From NCBI GenBank assembly GCA_050731755.1, contig JBOHPP010000110.1, positions 1 to 23,345 on the forward strand: a DNA stretch of 23,345 nucleotides, in the 5' to 3' direction. The notes below the pieces were generated by a model. The model was not told the origin of the DNA. It was given only the letters and a program-made list of their open reading frames with translations, and made no database searches. Shown here piece by piece: positions 1 through 8,146 of the stretch. The position numbers and the translations under genes are program-made. How positions within the stretch are numbered: position 1 is the stretch's first letter; every line of letters starts with the position of its first letter. Source of the stretch: JBOHPP01 sp050731755. Lineage in GTDB: Bacteria; Methylomirabilota; Methylomirabilia; Rokubacteriales; CSP1-6.

Positions 1-1
1 G

Positions 2-1477
2 GCCAGCGTGGAGCTGTTCTTCGAAACCTTTCGCCGGCTCGGGTCCGCCTCCGCGGTGGTCAAGTACTTCCGGACCCACGCGCTGCACTTCCCGCGGCGG
101 GTGCGCACGGGCAGCCGCCGGGGCGAGATGGTCTTCCCGCCGCTCGTCCATTCCCGGGCGATCCGCATGCTGCACAGTCCGCGCTATGCCGGCGCCTTCG
201 CCTACGGGCGCAGCCGGGTACGCCGCAAGCCGGAGGGCGGCGTCCGTATTCAGACGCTGCCCCGCCAGGAGTGGCAGGTCCTCATCCCCGACGCGCACGA
301 GGGCTACATCATCTGGGCGGAGTACGAGGCCAATGTGCAGCGGCTCCACGAGGCCGCGCGGGCGCGCGGCCAGGATCGGCGCTGGAGCCCGCCTCGCGAA
401 GGGCCCGCCCTGCTGCAGGGGCTCGCCGTCTGCGGGATCTGCGGCGAGCGGATGACCACGCAGTATCACGTCCGCGACGACGGCACGCGACTGCCCCGAT
501 ACGTGTGCCAGCTCCGGCGTCTGCAGCGCGGCGAGCCGCGTTGCCAGAGCGTGGCGGGCCGGGAACTGGACCAGGCGATCGGCGAGCTGCTCATCGAGAC
601 GATGACGCCGCTCAGCCTCGAGCTAGCCCTGTCGGTCGCGGACGAGCTGCGCGCCCGGGCCGAGGAAGTGGACCGCCTGCGCCGCCACGAGATCGAGCAC
701 GCCCGGTACGAGGCGGACCTCGCGGAGCGCCGGTACCGGCGGGTCGATCCGGATCATCGCCTGGTGGCCGATGCCCTCGAAGCTGACTGGAACGAGAAGC
801 TGCGGGCCCTCGCCGATGCCCACGCGCAGTACGCGCAACAGTCGGCGACCGACCAGAAGCAACTCGACGACGACCGGCGCCAGGAGATCCTCCGTCTCGC
901 CACCGACGTGCCACGCCTGTGGCGCGATCCCCGGACCCCGGACCGAGAGAAGAAGCGGATCGCCCAGTTCCTCATCGAGGACGTGACGCTGATCCGAGAC
1001 CACGGCCTCACGGCCCACGTCCGGTTCAAGGGCGGCGCCACCCGGACCCTGACGCTGCCGCGGTCGCGCTCAGCCCCGGATCTTCGGCGAACCGATGCGG
1101 AGCTCGTCGAACGCATCGATCAGCTCCTGACCCACCACACCGAAGCGGAGGTCCTCGAACTGCTCAACGCCAAGGGCTGCCGCACCGGGACGGGGCTGCC
1201 CTTCACCCGGGCGCGGCTCTACGATCTCCGCATGCGCCACCATCTCAAGAACCGCTACGATCGGCTTCGCGCCCGAGGATTCTGGACGTTGGGGGAGATG
1301 GCCAAGCACCTTGGCGTGGTGCCTTCAACCGTCCAGCGATGGTACGCGGCGGGTCTGTTCAAGGCTCACGCGTGCGGATCGCACCGCCGATCTCAGCGGC
1401 TCTATGAACCGCCGGGCCTGAATCCGCCCAGGCCTCAACAGGGCAAGAAGCTCCTTCACACTCCAACCCAGCCATGA
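2..1477 (+). CDS. Large serine recombinase, C-terminal part (5' end outside window)
   Basis: This is the C-terminal part of a large serine integrase/recombinase. The reading frame is open to the left edge, so the N-terminal resolvase catalytic domain with its nucleophilic serine lies outside the window. Counting from the GTG at 8, residues 1-70 match the start of the 'recombinase' DNA-binding domain (FFETFRRLGSASAVVKYF, then HSPRYAGAFAYGR). A zinc ribbon follows with C142, C145, C167 and C179 (VCGICGERM). A long charged region at about 205-300 is the expected coiled coil. Unusually, the protein continues past the coiled coil with a segment around 363-410 and a clear MerR-like helix-turn-helix at about 425-455 (TLGEMAKHLGVVPSTVQRWY). 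These proteins integrate or excise phages and mobile islands at att sites. The gene ends next to a broken DUF222 gene, as expected for an integrase at the edge of its element. Confidence 0.9.
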   Translation, partial: ASVELFFETFRRLGSASAVVKYFRTHALHFPRRVRTGSRRGEMVFPPLVHSRAIRMLHSPRYAGAFAYGRSRVRRKPEGGVRIQTLPRQEWQVLIPDAHEGYIIWAEYEANVQRLHEAARARGQDRRWSPPREGPALLQGLAVCGICGERMTTQYHVRDDGTRLPRYVCQLRRLQRGEPRCQSVAGRELDQAIGELLIETMTPLSLELALSVADELRARAEEVDRLRRHEIEHARYEADLAERRYRRVDPDHRLVADALEADWNEKLRALADAHAQYAQQSATDQKQLDDDRRQEILRLATDVPRLWRDPRTPDREKKRIAQFLIEDVTLIRDHGLTAHVRFKGGATRTLTLPRSRSAPDLRRTDAELVERIDQLLTHHTEAEVLELLNAKGCRTGTGLPFTRARLYDLRMRHHLKNRYDRLRARGFWTLGEMAKHLGVVPSTVQRWYAAGLFKAHACGSHRRSQRLYEPPGLNPPRPQQGKKLLHTPTQP

Positions 1478-1807
1478 GGTGCAGTATGGAGCCCACGCCT
1501 TGGCGTAGGACAGCTCGCCGCGGGCCAGGGCCTCGGCGAAGAGGGGTAGCGTCCCGAGCGCGCGCGCGACCCGGACCCGGTCCCGGGCGGCGCCCAGGTC
1601 GAGCCCGACCCTCCAGCTCAGCCAGGCGGCGCAGGAGCGGAAGCCGGTGTTCCAGCCGCCGCGTGCGTCGAACTCTCGGATCAGGGCGAGCAGACGCGCG
1701 GTGGCGGCGTCGACGTGCGCGGACAGCTCGGCAATCTCGTCGCCGAGCCGGTCCAGCTCGATGGCGGGATCCTCAGCGGCGAGCACAGCCGGCGAGTGGA
1801 TCTGCAT
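1478..1807 (-). pseudogene. DUF222 (13E12-type) protein, 5' fragment cut off beside the recombinase
   Basis: The N-terminal part of a DUF222-family protein, a family usually followed by an HNH nuclease domain. The start is ATG 1807, preceded by a good ribosome binding site (GAGGGAGGG). The frame extends upstream to 1930, but that part does not look like the family. Typical family features are LDRLGDEIAELSAHVDAAT, the GGWNTGFRSCAAWLSWRVG block and ALARGELSYAKA. The family normally continues with something like RALTRVA; here the frame turns into unrelated residues after about position 1496 and runs antisense into the recombinase until a stop at 1325. I therefore read it as truncated at roughly 1478-1500, with the rest of the DUF222/HNH gene missing from this side. 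The exact breakpoint cannot be fixed without an intact homologue. Confidence 0.75.
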
Positions 1808-2131
1808 GGCGGACCCTCCCTCTGCTGAGGCGACTCTACACCCTGGTTTCCGAGGTGCCGGGGAGCGTCCAGGACGACCGATCTCGGAACGAGCAATGGT
1901 TTTTGATCCGGTCCGGCCCGACCGCGTCACGGTGCGCCAATGCGAGCCGCTGGCCCTGAACTTACTGAAGGCTGCCGCGGCGTGACCGACTCACCCCGCG
2001 GCAGCTGTCAAGCGGAAAAGCGTCGGACCCGCGTGCCTGAGCGCGCCAGTCGTCCATGTTGGTATTGGCTGCTGGTTGCTGGCGAAGTTGCAGCGCTGGA
2101 CGTCGTAGACAGGGGGTGCCGGCGCCGCCGT
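1808..2131. other. Intergenic stretch with one long inverted repeat
   Basis: No convincing gene is visible in these 324 bases between the DUF222 fragment and the LmbE-like gene. It holds the DUF222 ribosome binding site at its left edge and an imperfect hairpin at 1971-2005. Short open frames here have no recognisable composition or start signals. Confidence 0.5.
1971..2005. repeat. Inverted repeat / hairpin
   Basis: The arms GCTGCCGCGG (1971-1980) and CCGCGGCAGC (1996-2005) are perfectly complementary over 10 bases. After a one-base mismatch the stem continues with GTGA/TCAC (1982-1985 and 1991-1994), leaving a 5-base loop. It lies 127 bases downstream of the LmbE-like stop codon. There is no U-run, so it could be a terminator-like hairpin of the minus-strand operon or a protein binding site. 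Confidence 0.5.
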
Positions 2132-2884
2132 TCAGGGCCGAGGCGGAGGCTGCCAGAGCACCATCCGGCGGTAGGCCTCGGCGTACTTCACGCCGGCTCG
2201 CCGGCCATCACGGGCGGCCCAGCCACCCAGCAACCCCTCGATCCACTCGCCGGCCCCGACCTGGGAGACGTGGGCGCGCAGCGCGGCGCACTTGACGGCG
2301 AGCGTGTCGCCGATGTCGACCCAGGTGTCGGGCTCGAGCGCGCCGGCGATGAACACCTCTTTGACCTTGTGGGGCTCGAGGCCCTCCGCCACCAGCTCGG
2401 GAAAGATGGCGGCCGTCTCGGCCGAAGGAAACACCGCATCCAGAGCGGCGCTGCCCGCGGCGCGATGGTCCGGGTGGTTCAGGTACTCGTAGCCGTACCA
2501 GCGCGCGGTCGGGTCGTGACATACGACCACATCGGCCCGGTAGCGCCGGATGACACGGGTAAGGTCGCGGCGTAACCCAATGGTCGGCTCCAGCACGCCA
2601 TCCGGATAGCCGAGGAAGACCAGCTCCTTCACGCCCAGGATGCGGGCGGCTTCGCGAGTCTCCCGTTCGCGCATCGGCACCAGGCCGTGAGCCGATGGCG
2701 TGTGCTCGTTGGTGCCGGCGCTGCCGTCGGTGACCAGACAGAAGATGACCTCGCGCCCCTCCCGGATCCACCGGGCCACGCTGCCGCCGATGACGAACTC
2801 GTTGTCGTCAGGGTGGGCCGAGATGCAGAGGATCCGCTGCAGCGAGGGGTGAAGCTCATGCGGTCCGCGGCGCGCGGGCGGCAT
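2132..2884 (-). CDS. PIG-L/LmbE family deacetylase
   Basis: A 250-residue zinc-dependent hydrolase of the PIG-L/LmbE fold, whose members remove N-acetyl groups from sugar-linked substrates (GlcNAc-PI, mycothiol and bacillithiol precursors, antibiotics). The diagnostic AHPDDNE motif is at residues 23-29 and a second metal motif, HPDHR, at 137-141; H24, D27 and H140 are the expected zinc ligands. The open frame extends upstream to 3136 but would overlap the amidase gene by over 200 bases. I chose ATG 2884, which leaves a 25-base gap to the amidase stop and about 16 residues before the first beta strand; there is no strong ribosome binding site, so coupling to the amidase is likely. Last gene of the transporter/amidase operon. 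The substrate is unknown. Confidence 0.85.
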   Translation of the reverse strand: MPPARRGPHELHPSLQRILCISAHPDDNEFVIGGSVARWIREGREVIFCLVTDGSAGTNEHTPSAHGLVPMRERETREAARILGVKELVFLGYPDGVLEPTIGLRRDLTRVIRRYRADVVVCHDPTARWYGYEYLNHPDHRAAGSAALDAVFPSAETAAIFPELVAEGLEPHKVKEVFIAGALEPDTWVDIGDTLAVKCAALRAHVSQVGAGEWIEGLLGGWAARDGRRAGVKYAEAYRRMVLWQPPPRP

Positions 2885-2909
2885 CGGGCGGTGTCGAGGT
2901 GGCTGCCCG

Positions 2910-4388
2910 TCAGTCGGCGTCGTAGCCCGGCGGTGGGCGGAAGCCGCCCCACTCACGGGCCACCAGCGCGGTGAACCGGATCGGCGTGCGGTCCTCGAGG
3001 TAGGGCCCGATGGCCTGCAACCCGATGGGCAGTCGCGCGTGCGTGAGCCCGACGGGGAACGCGGTGGCGGGCTGACCGGCCAGCGTGGATACCGCGGGGT
3101 AGACGAGCCCCAGCTCGTAGAGCACCGGCCGCCCATTCACCTCGACGGTGTCGCGGATCGAGGCCGCCGTGGGCGGGTACGGCTTGTCCTGATGCGGAAA
3201 GGCCGGACCGAAGAACGCCGGGGTCAGCAGCACGTCCCACTCACGGAAGAAGGCCCGCCACGCCGCGCGCTGCTGCTCGCGCTGGCCGTGCCAGGCGATG
3301 TAGTCCGGAGCCACGCTTTCCATGCCGCGCCGCTGCGCGGCCGCCCACTCGTCGTCGCGCGTGCGCAGCACGTCGAGCTTCTGGCGCCTGGCCTCCTCGG
3401 GCAGGCGCGCCGAGGTCACGGCCGCCAGCAGCGCCAGGTAGAGCGCGTAGTGCCGGCGGTGGTCGCCGAGACCCTCCGGCTGAACCGTCTTGACCGGGCA
3501 GCCGACACGGCCCAGACGTGCGGCCAGCTCCTCCTGAGCGGCCAGGACTTCCGTGTCGACGGGAACCCAGTCGAGCGGCGGCAGCACCGCCACCCGGAAC
3601 TCGGCCAGACGCGCGCGCCGCGCCGGGGGCAGCGCAAGCCGCCACGCCACGTCCTCGCCGACGTCGGGACCGGCGGCCACATCCAGCGCCAGCTCGAGGT
3701 CGTCCGCCGAGCGGGCCAGCGGCCCCTGCACGCCCATCACCACCGCGGCGTTCGGCAGCGGCGGCATGGGGAACTGGCCGCTCCGCGGCAGCGCCGTCTC
3801 GCTCGGCCGGTGTCCGTACACCCCGCAGAAGGCGGCGGGCACCCGGATCGAGCCGCCGATGTCGCTGCCGTACTCCAGGGGTGTGAGACCGGCGGCCACC
3901 GCCGCCGAGCCGCCACCCGTGCTGCCGCCGGGCGAGCGCGCCAGGTCCCACGGGTTGTTCGCGCGGCCATAGACGGGGTTGGCCGATTGCCAGTCGGCCA
4001 GCATCGGCGGCACGTTGGTCTTGGCCATGATGACCGCGCCGGCCGCTCGCACGCGGGTGGTGACCGGCGCGTCGTGCTCCGAGCGGAACTCGGCCCACTG
4101 GGGCATCCCCACCGTCGTGCGCAGCCCCTTGACGTTGATGGATTCCTTCAACGTCAGCGGCAGGCCGAGCAGCGGCGCGTCCTCGCCTCGCGAGCGCCGG
4201 GCGTCGGCCGCCTCGGCCACGCCGCGGGCGCGCTCGAAGTCCGGCTCGACGATGGCGTTGAGCCTGGGATTGTGACGGTCAACGCGCCGCCGGTGCAGCT
4301 CCAGCAACTCGACGGCAGAGAGCCGCCGGGCCCGCAGCGCGGCGAGCATGTCGGTGGCGGTGGCGAAGGCGTCGATCCGGTCGCTCAT
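2910..4388 (-). CDS. Amidase-signature family hydrolase
   Basis: A 492-residue amidase-signature enzyme (GatA/FAAH/6-aminohexanoate-type fold) that hydrolyses amide bonds. The Ser-cisSer-Lys triad is complete: K81 in LPLTLKESINVKG, cis-Ser S156 in SPGGSTGGGSA and nucleophile S180 in GSDIGGSIRVPA. The spacings (75 and 24 residues) are those of FAAH and malonamidase. Length is normal for the family and no signal peptide is seen, so it should be cytoplasmic. It starts at ATG 4388, nine bases after the cupin stop, with GAGG upstream. It is probably not the GatA subunit of the tRNA amidotransferase, because no gatB or gatC is adjacent and its neighbours are a transporter, a cupin and an LmbE-like enzyme. 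An imported amide or acyl-amino compound is a plausible substrate (inference). Confidence 0.93.
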   Translation of the reverse strand: MSDRIDAFATATDMLAALRARRLSAVELLELHRRRVDRHNPRLNAIVEPDFERARGVAEAADARRSRGEDAPLLGLPLTLKESINVKGLRTTVGMPQWAEFRSEHDAPVTTRVRAAGAVIMAKTNVPPMLADWQSANPVYGRANNPWDLARSPGGSTGGGSAAVAAGLTPLEYGSDIGGSIRVPAAFCGVYGHRPSETALPRSGQFPMPPLPNAAVVMGVQGPLARSADDLELALDVAAGPDVGEDVAWRLALPPARRARLAEFRVAVLPPLDWVPVDTEVLAAQEELAARLGRVGCPVKTVQPEGLGDHRRHYALYLALLAAVTSARLPEEARRQKLDVLRTRDDEWAAAQRRGMESVAPDYIAWHGQREQQRAAWRAFFREWDVLLTPAFFGPAFPHQDKPYPPTAASIRDTVEVNGRPVLYELGLVYPAVSTLAGQPATAFPVGLTHARLPIGLQAIGPYLEDRTPIRFTALVAREWGGFRPPPGYDAD

Positions 4389-4397
4389 CGTCGATCC

Positions 4398-4769
4398 TCA
4401 ATCGCCGGTGGGGACGACCCCGGCCGGCTCGATCATCAGCACCACCGTGCGCTCCGGCGCCCGCGTCCGATGCATCACGCCCTTCGGCACCGTGAACCCC
4501 TGCCGCGGCCGCAGCTCGATCGTCCGGTCCTCCAGGTCGATGAGGAAGCGGCCCTCCACCACATAGAAGAACTCATCTTCCATGTCGTGCTTGTGCCAGT
4601 GGAACTCGCCGTGCAAGACGCCGAGCCGCACCACGCTGTCGTTCACGCGGCACAGCGTCTGGTTGTACCAGGACTCTCGGCAGGCGTCGACCAGCGCCTG
4701 GACGTCGACGAGCTCGAGGGGCCCGTAGCGGGCGTCGAGGTTGATCGCGTACGAACCGGGCGTCGTCAT
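4398..4769 (-). CDS. Small single-domain cupin protein
   Basis: A 123-residue cupin. The first cupin motif is HWHKHDMEDEFFYVVEG (H57, H59 and H61, with E64/E66 as the acidic ligand candidates) and the second is PKGVMHRTRA with H100, giving a normal metal site. Such small cupins can be isomerases, dioxygenase-like enzymes or ligand sensors; the sequence alone does not say which. It lies between livM and the amidase, 43 bases from livM and 9 from the amidase, and has a strong GAGGAGGT ribosome binding site. It probably belongs to the same transcript and handles the same substrate class. Confidence 0.85.
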   Translation of the reverse strand: MTTPGSYAINLDARYGPLELVDVQALVDACRESWYNQTLCRVNDSVVRLGVLHGEFHWHKHDMEDEFFYVVEGRFLIDLEDRTIELRPRQGFTVPKGVMHRTRAPERTVVLMIEPAGVVPTGD

Positions 4770-4812
4770 GGGGGTCGTACCTCCTCAGGCGCGCTTGAGC
4801 TCGTTCCGATCA

Positions 4813-5841
4813 TCAAGGCCTCCTGGGCCCGGGGCGGTCGCGTCTCAAAAGACACCCGCAACGCGCTTGTGTCAACCCCTCCGTGAGCTGAACGCGGCGG
4901 TGGAGGGGGAACACGCTCAGGCCCCAGCGCTCGGCCATCAGCCCCCACAGCCCCTGCGGGCAGATCAGCATCACCAGCACGGCCACGGTGCCGAGCAGGA
5001 TCAGGTACCAGGCGCCGTAGTCGGAGAGCCATTCCCGCAGCAGAAAGAAGACCACGGTGCCGAGGATCGGCCCCTCCAGCGAGCCGAGACCGCCGATGAC
5101 CACGATGAAGATCACGTAAGCCGTCCAGTTGATGCTGAAGGCGGCGTCGGGCGAGATGCGTAGCAGGTTCAGGTAGAGCAACGCGCCGGTGACGCCGGTG
5201 CCGAAGGCAGCGACCAGGTACACGGTGAGCTTGGTGCGGAAGACGTCCACCCCGAGCGTCTCCGAAGCCGCCTCGCTGTCGCGCAGGGCCATGAGGGCCA
5301 GCCCGAGCCGCGAACGCAGGTAGGCGTAGACGGCCACCAGCGCGGCGGCGCCGATGGCGAGGGCGAGCAGGTACGTGATCAGCTCGCGGCTCTCGCGGGC
5401 CAGCGGAAAGACGGCGGCCAGCGTGCGGCCCGTCCCCCGCCCCAGCGCCGGGGTATTGGCCACGAGCAGACGATAGACCTCGGCCACGGCCCAGGTGCCG
5501 ACCGCGAAGTAGCCGGCTCGGAATCGGAACACAAGCGCCGCCGTCGGCAGCGCGAAGAGTGTCGCCACCAGCCCGGCCAGGGGCACAGCCAGGAATGGGT
5601 TCACGCCGAGATCGTCGGCCAGCACGATGAGGCCGTAGCCGCCGAGTCCCACGAAGGCCTGCTGCCCGATCGAGACGAGCCCCGCATAGCCGGCCAGCAG
5701 GTTCCACATCTGAGCCAGAACGAGAAGGGCGATGAACTCGACGAGGATGCGCATCACCGCGGCGTCGCTCCAGGCCGGCAGGCTCCCGAGGACGGCGAGC
5801 GCCAGCACGCCGGCCGTGGCGAGCCGCACGACGGGCCTCAT
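4813..5841 (-). CDS. livM: Branched-chain amino-acid-type ABC transporter permease (LivM)
   Basis: A 342-residue inner-membrane permease of the LivM type, forming the channel with LivH. It shows many hydrophobic helices and the family landmarks MWNLLAGYAGLVSIGQQAFVGLGGYG (about 39-64), the cytoplasmic coupling segment SRLGLALMALRDSEAASETLGV and VIGGLGSLEGPILGT near the C-terminus. The ATG at 5841 overlaps the livH stop by one base (TGATG), which fixes the start; a longer in-frame extension to 6000 would run inside livH. The substrate is set mainly by the binding protein and may be aromatic or amide-like rather than leucine, given the linked genes. Confidence 0.92.
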   Translation of the reverse strand: MRPVVRLATAGVLALAVLGSLPAWSDAAVMRILVEFIALLVLAQMWNLLAGYAGLVSIGQQAFVGLGGYGLIVLADDLGVNPFLAVPLAGLVATLFALPTAALVFRFRAGYFAVGTWAVAEVYRLLVANTPALGRGTGRTLAAVFPLARESRELITYLLALAIGAAALVAVYAYLRSRLGLALMALRDSEAASETLGVDVFRTKLTVYLVAAFGTGVTGALLYLNLLRISPDAAFSINWTAYVIFIVVIGGLGSLEGPILGTVVFFLLREWLSDYGAWYLILLGTVAVLVMLICPQGLWGLMAERWGLSVFPLHRRVQLTEGLTQARCGCLLRRDRPGPRRP

Positions 5842-6710
5842 CAGCCGACGCGGCGCGACGGCGCGAACAACCCTTCGGGCCGGAGAAGCAGGACGGCCAG
5901 GAAGACGAGGTGCCCGGTGAGCACGCCCCAGCCGGGCGAGAACTTGGCGCCGACGGTCTGAGCGACACCGAGGATCACTCCGCCCACCAGCGTGCCCCAC
6001 AGCGAGCCCAGGCCGCCGATGATCACCGCCTCGAAGGCGAAGAGCAGCCGATCGGGACCGCTGGCGAACGTGAAGGTCGTGCGGATGCCGAGGAAGACGC
6101 CGGCGACGGCCACGATGCCGAGCGAGAGCGCCATGGCCAGGGCATAGAGCCGGCGATGGTCGATGCCCATCAGCTCGGCCGTTTCCCGGTCGTCCGACGT
6201 GGCGCGGAACGCCCGACCCAGCGCGGTCCGGCCGATGAAGAGCTGGAGCGCGAGGAGGACCAGCACCGCCGTCGCCAGCGTCAGGAGCGGAAACCAGCCG
6301 ACCGTCACCACGCCCAGCCGCACGCTGGCCGTCTCGATCCCGCCCGGGTTGAGGCGGTGCGAGTCGGCCGAGAACGTCTCGAGCAGCGCGTTCTGGATGA
6401 TGATCGAGAGGCCGAAGGTCACCAGCACCGCCGGCAGCAGGCCGCGCCCGAGCAGGCGGTTGAGGGCGGCGCGCTGGAGCAGCCAGCCGAGCCCGGCCAT
6501 GAGCGGCACCACCACGACCAGCGCGGCCAGCGGGTTCAAGCCGGCCACTTGCACGGCCACCACGGCGAGGAAGGCGGCCAGGATGCTGAAGTCGCCGTGG
6601 GCGAGGTTGACCAGGCGCATGACGCCGAAGATGAGCGAGAGCCCGGTGGCGAAGAGGGCGTAGAGCCCACCCAGCAGGATGCCCTGCACGACGGTGTCGA
6701 CCCAGGCCAC
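5841..6710 (-). CDS. livH: Branched-chain amino-acid-type ABC transporter permease (LivH)
   Basis: A 289-residue LivH-type inner-membrane permease. Typical segments are GILLGGLYALFATGLSLIFG, RLVNLAHGDFSILAAF, the coupling helix GRTALGRAFRATSDDRETAELMGI and VIIGGLGSLWGTLVGG. I chose GTG 6710, which leaves two bases after the livF stop and places the first helix close to the N-terminus. The open frame extends to 7082 but that part lies antiparallel to family expectation, inside livF. It overlaps livM by one base, so the two permeases are almost certainly translated together. Confidence 0.92.
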   Translation of the reverse strand: MAWVDTVVQGILLGGLYALFATGLSLIFGVMRLVNLAHGDFSILAAFLAVVAVQVAGLNPLAALVVVVPLMAGLGWLLQRAALNRLLGRGLLPAVLVTFGLSIIIQNALLETFSADSHRLNPGGIETASVRLGVVTVGWFPLLTLATAVLVLLALQLFIGRTALGRAFRATSDDRETAELMGIDHRRLYALAMALSLGIVAVAGVFLGIRTTFTFASGPDRLLFAFEAVIIGGLGSLWGTLVGGVILGVAQTVGAKFSPGWGVLTGHLVFLAVLLLRPEGLFAPSRRVG

Positions 6711-6712
6711 CG

Positions 6713-7411
6713 TCAGACCCCGAAGTAGGCGGCGGCGATCTCGGCCCGCCCCAGTTCTCGCGGCCGGCCCGTCAGCGACACGGTGCCCTTGCGGAAGCAA
6801 TAGACGCGCTGCGCCACCTGGAGCACCTGGCTCAGGTCCTGCTCGACGACCAGCGTGGTGGTCCCTTCGGCCGTGACGACACGCAGCACCTCGTAGAGCT
6901 GGCGCACCACGAGCGGCGCCAGGCCGAGCGAGATCTCGTCGACGAGCAGGAGGATGGGATTGGCCATCAGCCCGCGGCCGATGGCGAGCATCTGCTGCTC
7001 GCCACCGGAGAGGTTGGTGCCCGGCTGGCGGCGCCGCGCGGCCAGGCTCGGGAAGAGCTCGTACACGCGAGCCACGGTCCACGAGCCTGGCCGTTCCCGG
7101 TAGGCACCGATGAGGAGGTTCTCCTCGACCGAGAGGCTCGGGAAGATGCGCCGGCCTTCGGGCACCAGCGCGATGCCCGCCGCGGCCAGCTCGTAGGCGG
7201 GGCGTCCGCCGACGGCCCGTCCCCGGAAACGAACGGCCTGTTGGGCCACCGGCAGCACGCCGGCGATGGCCCGCAGGAACGTCGTCTTGCCGGCCCCGTT
7301 GGCGCCGATGACGGCGAGCAGCTCGCCCTCGACGACGTTGAGGGACACCGCGAACAACGCCTGGAAGTCTCCGTAGAAGGCGTCGAGGTCACGGACCGCC
7401 AGGAGCGTCAT
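6713..7411 (-). CDS. livF: ABC transporter ATP-binding protein (LivF)
   Basis: A 232-residue ATPase of the LivF type that energises the LivHM channel. Walker A is GANGAGKT (36-43), the ABC signature LSGGE is at 134-138 and Walker B ILLLVDE at 153-159. The family-typical VPEGRRIFPSLSVEENL precedes the signature. The ATG at 7411 overlaps the livG stop in an ATGA arrangement and has no separate ribosome binding site, which argues for translational coupling. The gene order G-F-H-M differs from the common H-M-G-F. Confidence 0.93.
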   Translation of the reverse strand: MTLLAVRDLDAFYGDFQALFAVSLNVVEGELLAVIGANGAGKTTFLRAIAGVLPVAQQAVRFRGRAVGGRPAYELAAAGIALVPEGRRIFPSLSVEENLLIGAYRERPGSWTVARVYELFPSLAARRRQPGTNLSGGEQQMLAIGRGLMANPILLLVDEISLGLAPLVVRQLYEVLRVVTAEGTTTLVVEQDLSQVLQVAQRVYCFRKGTVSLTGRPRELGRAEIAAAYFGV

Positions 7412-8136
7412 TCGATATCGATGCCGAGATAGACCCGCTGCACCTCGGGGCTGGCCATCACCGCGTCGGGCGGTCCATCCATCAGTGTGCGGCCGAAGTC
7501 CATGGCCACCAGCCGGTCGACCACCGCGCGCAGCGCGTGCACGATGTGCTCGATCCACACGATGGCTACGCCGCGGGCGCGCACGATGCCGATGACCTGC
7601 ACCACCTCCTGGATCTCGCCCTCGCCCAGGCCTCCGGCGATCTCGTCGAGGAGCAGCACGCGCGGCGCGGTGGCCAGGGCTCGACCGAGCTCGAGACGCT
7701 TGCGCTCCACCAGGCTCAGGGTGCCGGCTCGCACGTCGGCCTGGCCGGCCAGCCCGGCCAGCTCCAACGCCTCGAAGGCGCCGGCGCGAGCCTCGCGCTC
7801 GGACAGCCCGCGCCCGTAGGTGGCGCCGACCAGGACGTTCTCGTACACGGTCATCGCCTCGAATGGATGCGGGATCTGATGGGTGAGCGCGATACCGGCC
7901 TGGCAGCGGGCATGGGGGGCCATACGGGTGACGTCGCGCCCGTCGAGGAGGACGGCGCCGGCGTCGGGCCGCAGGCGCCCGATCATGATGTTCAGCGCGG
8001 TCGTCTTACCGGCGCCGTTGGGGCCGATGACGCCGAGGGCCTCGGCTTCGTGCACCCCCAGCGTGAGCCCGTCGAGGACTCGCAGCGATCCGAACGCCTT
8101 GGCGACGCCCCGCAGCTCGAGCAGCGCGGCCGACAC
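7408..8136 (-). CDS. livG: ABC transporter ATP-binding protein (LivG)
   Basis: A 242-residue LivG-type ATPase. Walker A is GPNGAGKTT (38-46) and Walker B LLLDE is at 161-165. The signature region reads TLSLVERKRLELGRAL (139-154), so the canonical LSGGQ is replaced; LivG proteins commonly have a relaxed signature here, and the catalytic dimer can rely on LivF's intact LSGGE. The first codon is GTG 8136. A perfect GGAGGT sits only one base upstream of it, too close for normal use, so initiation could depend on coupling to the binding-protein gene (stop 10 bases upstream), or the true start could be slightly downstream, for example CTG 8124. Confidence 0.9.
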   Translation of the reverse strand: MSAALLELRGVAKAFGSLRVLDGLTLGVHEAEALGVIGPNGAGKTTALNIMIGRLRPDAGAVLLDGRDVTRMAPHARCQAGIALTHQIPHPFEAMTVYENVLVGATYGRGLSEREARAGAFEALELAGLAGQADVRAGTLSLVERKRLELGRALATAPRVLLLDEIAGGLGEGEIQEVVQVIGIVRARGVAIVWIEHIVHALRAVVDRLVAMDFGRTLMDGPPDAVMASPEVQRVYLGIDIE

Positions 8137-8146
8137 GACCTCCGGC

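Noticed and set aside
1325..1480. Continuation of the DUF222 frame into the recombinase region
   Set aside because: The residues no longer match the family and lie antisense to the recombinase; treated as read-through past the breakpoint.
3039..4886. 615-codon plus-strand open frame over the amidase and cupin
   Set aside because: It runs antisense to well-supported genes, is rich in Arg, His and Pro with no family pattern, and is the usual mirror frame of GC-rich coding DNA.
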